Assembly: GCA_003972865.1 (NCBI GenBank)
Contig: QOAX01000189.1
Span: forward strand, 1-8,951
Length of the DNA stretch: 8,951 bases
Direction of reading: 5' to 3'
From: Verrucomicrobiota bacterium
GTDB taxonomy: Bacteria; Verrucomicrobiota; Verrucomicrobiia; Limisphaerales; UBA1096
In this document: piece after piece, positions 7,194-8,951 of the stretch
Layout of the letters: each line of letters starts with the position of its first letter
Position numbering within the stretch: position 1 is the first letter of the stretch
Made by a program: the position numbers and the translations under genes
Notes under the pieces: generated by a model
Database searches by the model: none
What the model saw: only the letters and a program-made list of their open reading frames with translations
Told to the model about the DNA's origin: nothing

Positions 7194-7199
7194 CTCCCC
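7194..7199 (-). promoter_or_regulatory. Ribosome binding site of rpmF
   Basis: On the minus strand GGGGAG ends seven bases before the rpmF ATG. It is the only convincing Shine-Dalgarno sequence I find before any gene here, and its first base is the last base of the yceD TAG stop, so a ribosome finishing yceD sits on it. Confidence 0.7.
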
Positions 7200-7696
7200 T
7201 ATTCGAGTTTCAGATTGTCGAGTTTGGACCAAACAGAGGCTTCACTCGGTTCGCCGCAAGCCTCCTTGATTTTGAGTGGTTTGCCGTCCCCCCCGGTCCA
7301 TTTGGGGGATCCGCCGCACCCGGGTTCGCACAACGGATGTTGCGGAAAAGCGAGGAAAGTATCTTCACGCAGGTAAGGCGTCAAGTCCGCTGAAACGTTG
7401 ATCAACTCTATTTTTTCCTCCCCGGCCAGCGGGAGCAGGCAGCTCCATTCCGGCAACTCCACGCGGTGCACGAACGGCCGCAGACACCGGGCGCATTCAC
7501 ACTGGAGGCGCATGGTGAGCCGGCCCCGGAGCAGGATGTTGTCCCCGGCCCGCTCCGCCGTAAGATCGTAGTCCAGTGGCTCGTCCGCCTCGACCAACTC
7601 GTCGAGCGTCTCCATGTCCAGTTCCTCCGGCGAAAGCTCTCCCCTGAGCCGGACGGGGCCTTTGGCCAGGGTTTCGATGTTCAGGAGCAGTGGCAT
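7199..7696 (-). CDS. yceD: YceD/DUF177 family protein (23S rRNA accumulation protein)
   Basis: 165 aa from the ATG at 7696 (MPLLLNIETLAKGPVRLRG); the frame is open further upstream but that part is low-complexity Arg/Pro and overlaps coaD, so it is not included. The DUF177/YceD family (PF02620) is needed for normal 23S rRNA levels in studied bacteria and nearly always precedes rpmF, as here. Visible family features are the repeated acidic/Leu helix after the first strand, LQCECARCLRPF (Cys68 and Cys71 as a CxxC), an acidic central region and a later LCEPGCGG (Cys123 and Cys127). The cysteines suggest a metal-bound fold; this is inference. The stop at 7201-7199 touches the rpmF ribosome site. 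A 64-base gap separates it from coaD. Confidence 0.9.
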   Translation of the reverse strand: MPLLLNIETLAKGPVRLRGELSPEELDMETLDELVEADEPLDYDLTAERAGDNILLRGRLTMRLQCECARCLRPFVHRVELPEWSCLLPLAGEEKIELINVSADLTPYLREDTFLAFPQHPLCEPGCGGSPKWTGGDGKPLKIKEACGEPSEASVWSKLDNLKLE

Positions 7697-7720
7697 GGTG
7701 TCGACGGGGTTGCGCGGCGC

Positions 7721-7730
7721 GCTTGGCCAA
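7721..7730. repeat. Degenerate copy of the iterated palindrome between coaD and yceD
   Basis: GCTTGGCCAA followed by TTGG rather than GC. It lies in the coaD-yceD gap, 53 bases from the exact copy at the end of coaD, and overlaps a second small palindrome, CCAATTGG (7727-7734). Confidence 0.5.
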
Positions 7731-7760
7731 TTGGATTGGACAGCGGCCCGGCCGAAGAGT

Positions 7761-8252
7761 TCAATTTGCGCCCGCTTGGCCAAGCTTCCCCGCCAGCGCC
7801 TCCCTGACCTCGGGGGTGACAAACGCGGAGACGTCACCGCCCAGGGTGGCAATCTCCTTGACCAGTTGCGAGCTGAGGAAGGAGTACGAGGCCCGGGGCA
7901 TCATGAACAGCGTCTCCACCTTCTCGTTGAGTTTGCGGTTCATCAGCGCCATTTGAAACTCGTATTCAAAGTCGGACAAGGCCCGCAGCCCGCGGATCAC
8001 CGCGTGGCCGGACTGCTGCTCCACGTACTCCACGAGCAACCCCTCGAAGATGTCCGATGAGACATTGGTCAGTTCGGTGGTGGAATGCTCAATCAGCGTC
8101 TTTCGCTCGACCGGGGAGAACAGCGGCTGCTTGCCCCCGTTGCGCGCCACAGCCACCACCACCTTGTCAAACAAACGGGCCGCCCGCTGGATGACATCGA
8201 GGTGGCCGTTGGTCAGGGGATCGAAGCTGCCGGGATAAATGACCGTTTTCAA
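7761..8252 (-). CDS. coaD: Phosphopantetheine adenylyltransferase
   Basis: 163 aa, the normal size. CoaD adenylates 4'-phosphopantetheine with ATP to dephospho-CoA, the penultimate step of coenzyme A synthesis, in the cytoplasm. Sequence signatures: MKTVIYPGSFDPLTNGHLD with the nucleotidyltransferase TxGH-type motif (Thr14-Asn-Gly-His17), VIRGLRALSDFEYEFQMALMN (split as VIRGLRALSDF at about 85-95 and EYEFQMALMN after it), and YSFLSSQLVKEIA near the C-terminus. The start codon is TTG at 8252; the next in-frame ATG is far too late, so TTG is required. The C-terminal tail KLGQAGAN is encoded by an exact copy of the iterated palindrome, just before the stop. An intrinsic terminator lies immediately upstream, so coaD probably starts a new transcript or depends on readthrough. 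CoA supply fits functionally with the fatty-acid genes downstream. Confidence 0.97.
   Translation of the reverse strand: MKTVIYPGSFDPLTNGHLDVIQRAARLFDKVVVAVARNGGKQPLFSPVERKTLIEHSTTELTNVSSDIFEGLLVEYVEQQSGHAVIRGLRALSDFEYEFQMALMNRKLNEKVETLFMMPRASYSFLSSQLVKEIATLGGDVSAFVTPEVREALAGKLGQAGAN
7774..7785. repeat. Iterated palindrome GCTTGGCCAAGC at the 3' end of coaD
   Basis: Exact 12-base copy encoding Leu-Gly-Gln-Ala five codons before the coaD stop, in a tail outside the conserved CoaD fold. The left flank extends it by C, the right flank (T) does not. Confidence 0.9.
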
Positions 8253-8278
8253 GGGCGGAACTCTAGCAGATGCGTGTT

Positions 8279-8306
8279 AAAAAAAGAACCCGGACAATCG
8301 TCCGGG
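8279..8306 (-). terminator. Rho-independent terminator downstream of the proline-rich protein gene
   Basis: A perfect 7-bp GC-rich stem, CCCGGAC with GTCCGGG (8289-8295 and 8300-8306), closes a 4-base loop. Read on the minus strand it is followed by TTC and then seven uninterrupted T (8285-8279). It sits 47 bases after the TAA of the upstream gene and 26 bases before the coaD start. The stem is symmetrical but a T tract follows only on the minus strand, so termination should act on that strand. Confidence 0.88.
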
Positions 8307-8352
8307 CTCCCAAGAATTTATCCGTTGAAAACAGACTGCGATCAGCCGCCGG

Positions 8353-8951
8353 TTATTCTATGGGTGATTCCACCGGTGGGGTCGGGGGCACCACGATCGG
8401 CGGTGGAGGAATCGCGCCTTCCACAACCTCCACGGGCGGCGGCACGAACGCAATTAGATCGACCTTGCCAAAATCCGCATCGGGATCCTTCGGCTTGATG
8501 ATCACCTCGACCCGGAACGGGGTTGAGGGGTCGCCTGTTGGCACCACCGTGGTGATGATGTCCACCTCGTCGGCGCTCAGTGTCTCTCCGTTGATCTCGA
8601 AATTATCCAGATTGCCGAACTGCTCCTCGATGGTGGCGATGTAGATTTCGGCCTCGTCCGCCGTGAACCCGTCAGTCGTGATATTGATCGACTTGGCGGA
8701 ACCGGATTCATCGACAATGGTAATCAAGCTGGGCGCCTTCATTGGGGCCACGAGATCCACATCCACGGAGACCGAGGCACCTCCCGACGTGGGGATCGCC
8801 ACCGACACCGGCACGGCGTTGGCCCCGGCAATATCAGCTGCGGCAAACGGGGTGTCCGTCTTGGATTTGATAACCAGCTTTTTGCCTCCACCGACGGATT
8901 CCTCCACCACGATAATCGCGTCATTGTCGCTGATGACTACACCACCCACGC
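8353..8951 (-). CDS. Unrecognised acidic protein with proline-rich C-terminus (partial, 5' end outside window)
   Basis: The minus frame is open from the window edge to TAA at 8355-8353, about 199 codons; the GTG at 8949 is probably internal. I do not recognise the family. What is visible: beta-prone stretches rich in Val, Ile, Ser and Thr (VVISDNDAIIVVEES; SVSVDVDLVAP; SLITIVDESGSAKSINITTD), many Asp/Glu, a helical-looking segment DEAEIYIATIEEQFGNL, no cysteine, and a final proline-rich tail (AFVPPPVEVVEG, then IPPPPIVVPPTPPVESPIE). The composition suits an extracellular or envelope protein, but no signal peptide can be seen because the start is missing, so this is inference only. No membrane segment is seen in the part present. 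It is separated from coaD by a strong terminator and so is a different transcription unit. Confidence 0.75.
   Translation of the reverse strand, partial: VGGVVISDNDAIIVVEESVGGGKKLVIKSKTDTPFAAADIAGANAVPVSVAIPTSGGASVSVDVDLVAPMKAPSLITIVDESGSAKSINITTDGFTADEAEIYIATIEEQFGNLDNFEINGETLSADEVDIITTVVPTGDPSTPFRVEVIIKPKDPDADFGKVDLIAFVPPPVEVVEGAIPPPPIVVPPTPPVESPIE

Noticed and set aside
7697..7852. Upstream extension of yceD by 52 codons
   Set aside because: The extra segment is low-complexity, overlaps the coaD 3' end and lies outside the conserved DUF177 start; the ATG at 7696 fits the family.
8253..8352. Sigma-70-type promoter for coaD, e.g. TTGTCC or GATAAATT elements
   Set aside because: No convincing pair of boxes with correct spacing; candidates fall in the terminator stem or are too degenerate.
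1..8951. CRISPR array, tRNA, rRNA, insertion sequence or transposase
   Set aside because: No regularly spaced direct repeats, no tRNA-like cloverleaf noticed, no transposase domain and no paired terminal inverted repeats; the palindrome copies are irregularly spaced and tiny.

Overview
The window is a GC-rich, gene-dense bacterial segment in which every supported gene lies on the minus strand. Transcription therefore runs from high to low coordinates. The mix suggests a Verrucomicrobiota- or Planctomycetota-type bacterium: a coaD/yceD/rpmF/plsX/fabH housekeeping cluster, a PilT/PilU-type motor ATPase, then exported hydrolases including an SMP-30 domain joined to the start of a DUF1080 (3-keto-disaccharide hydrolase) domain. 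The placement rests on gene content only; no rRNA or other marker is present.

Layout in transcription order. (1) 8951-8353: C-terminal part of an unrecognised acidic protein with a proline-rich tail, followed by a clear intrinsic terminator at 8306-8279. (2) 8252-7761: coaD, the penultimate step of coenzyme A synthesis. (3) 7696-7199 yceD (DUF177), 7186-6995 rpmF (ribosomal protein L32), 6945-5902 plsX and 5905-4877 fabH. This is the widely conserved cluster linking ribosome, phospholipid and fatty-acid initiation genes; plsX and fabH share an ATGA overlap. (4) 4799-3708: a PilT/PilU-family type IV pilus ATPase. (5) 3688-3158: a MOSC-domain protein. (6) 3180-1120: a large exported serine alpha/beta-hydrolase overlapping the MOSC gene. 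(7) 1071 to the window edge: exported SMP-30/gluconolactonase-like protein running into a DUF1080 domain, cut by the edge. Gaps are short throughout, so coaD onward may be one or a few long transcripts. No non-coding stretch exceeds 300 bases.

The most striking feature is not a gene. A perfect 12-base palindrome, GCTTGGCCAAGC, occurs six times, plus a seventh copy matching in the 10-base core; four copies extend to the 14-base palindrome CGCTTGGCCAAGCG. Copies lie inside three unrelated genes (hydrolase, plsX, coaD) and in the fabH-pilT gap. Within genes they are read in frame mostly as Leu-Gly-Gln-Ala, or as Leu-Ala-Lys. Many degenerate or half copies (CTTGGCC or GGCCAAG) surround them. This resembles a highly iterated palindrome of the kind known from cyanobacteria (HIP1, GCGATCGC), but with a different and longer sequence. 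Its role is unknown.
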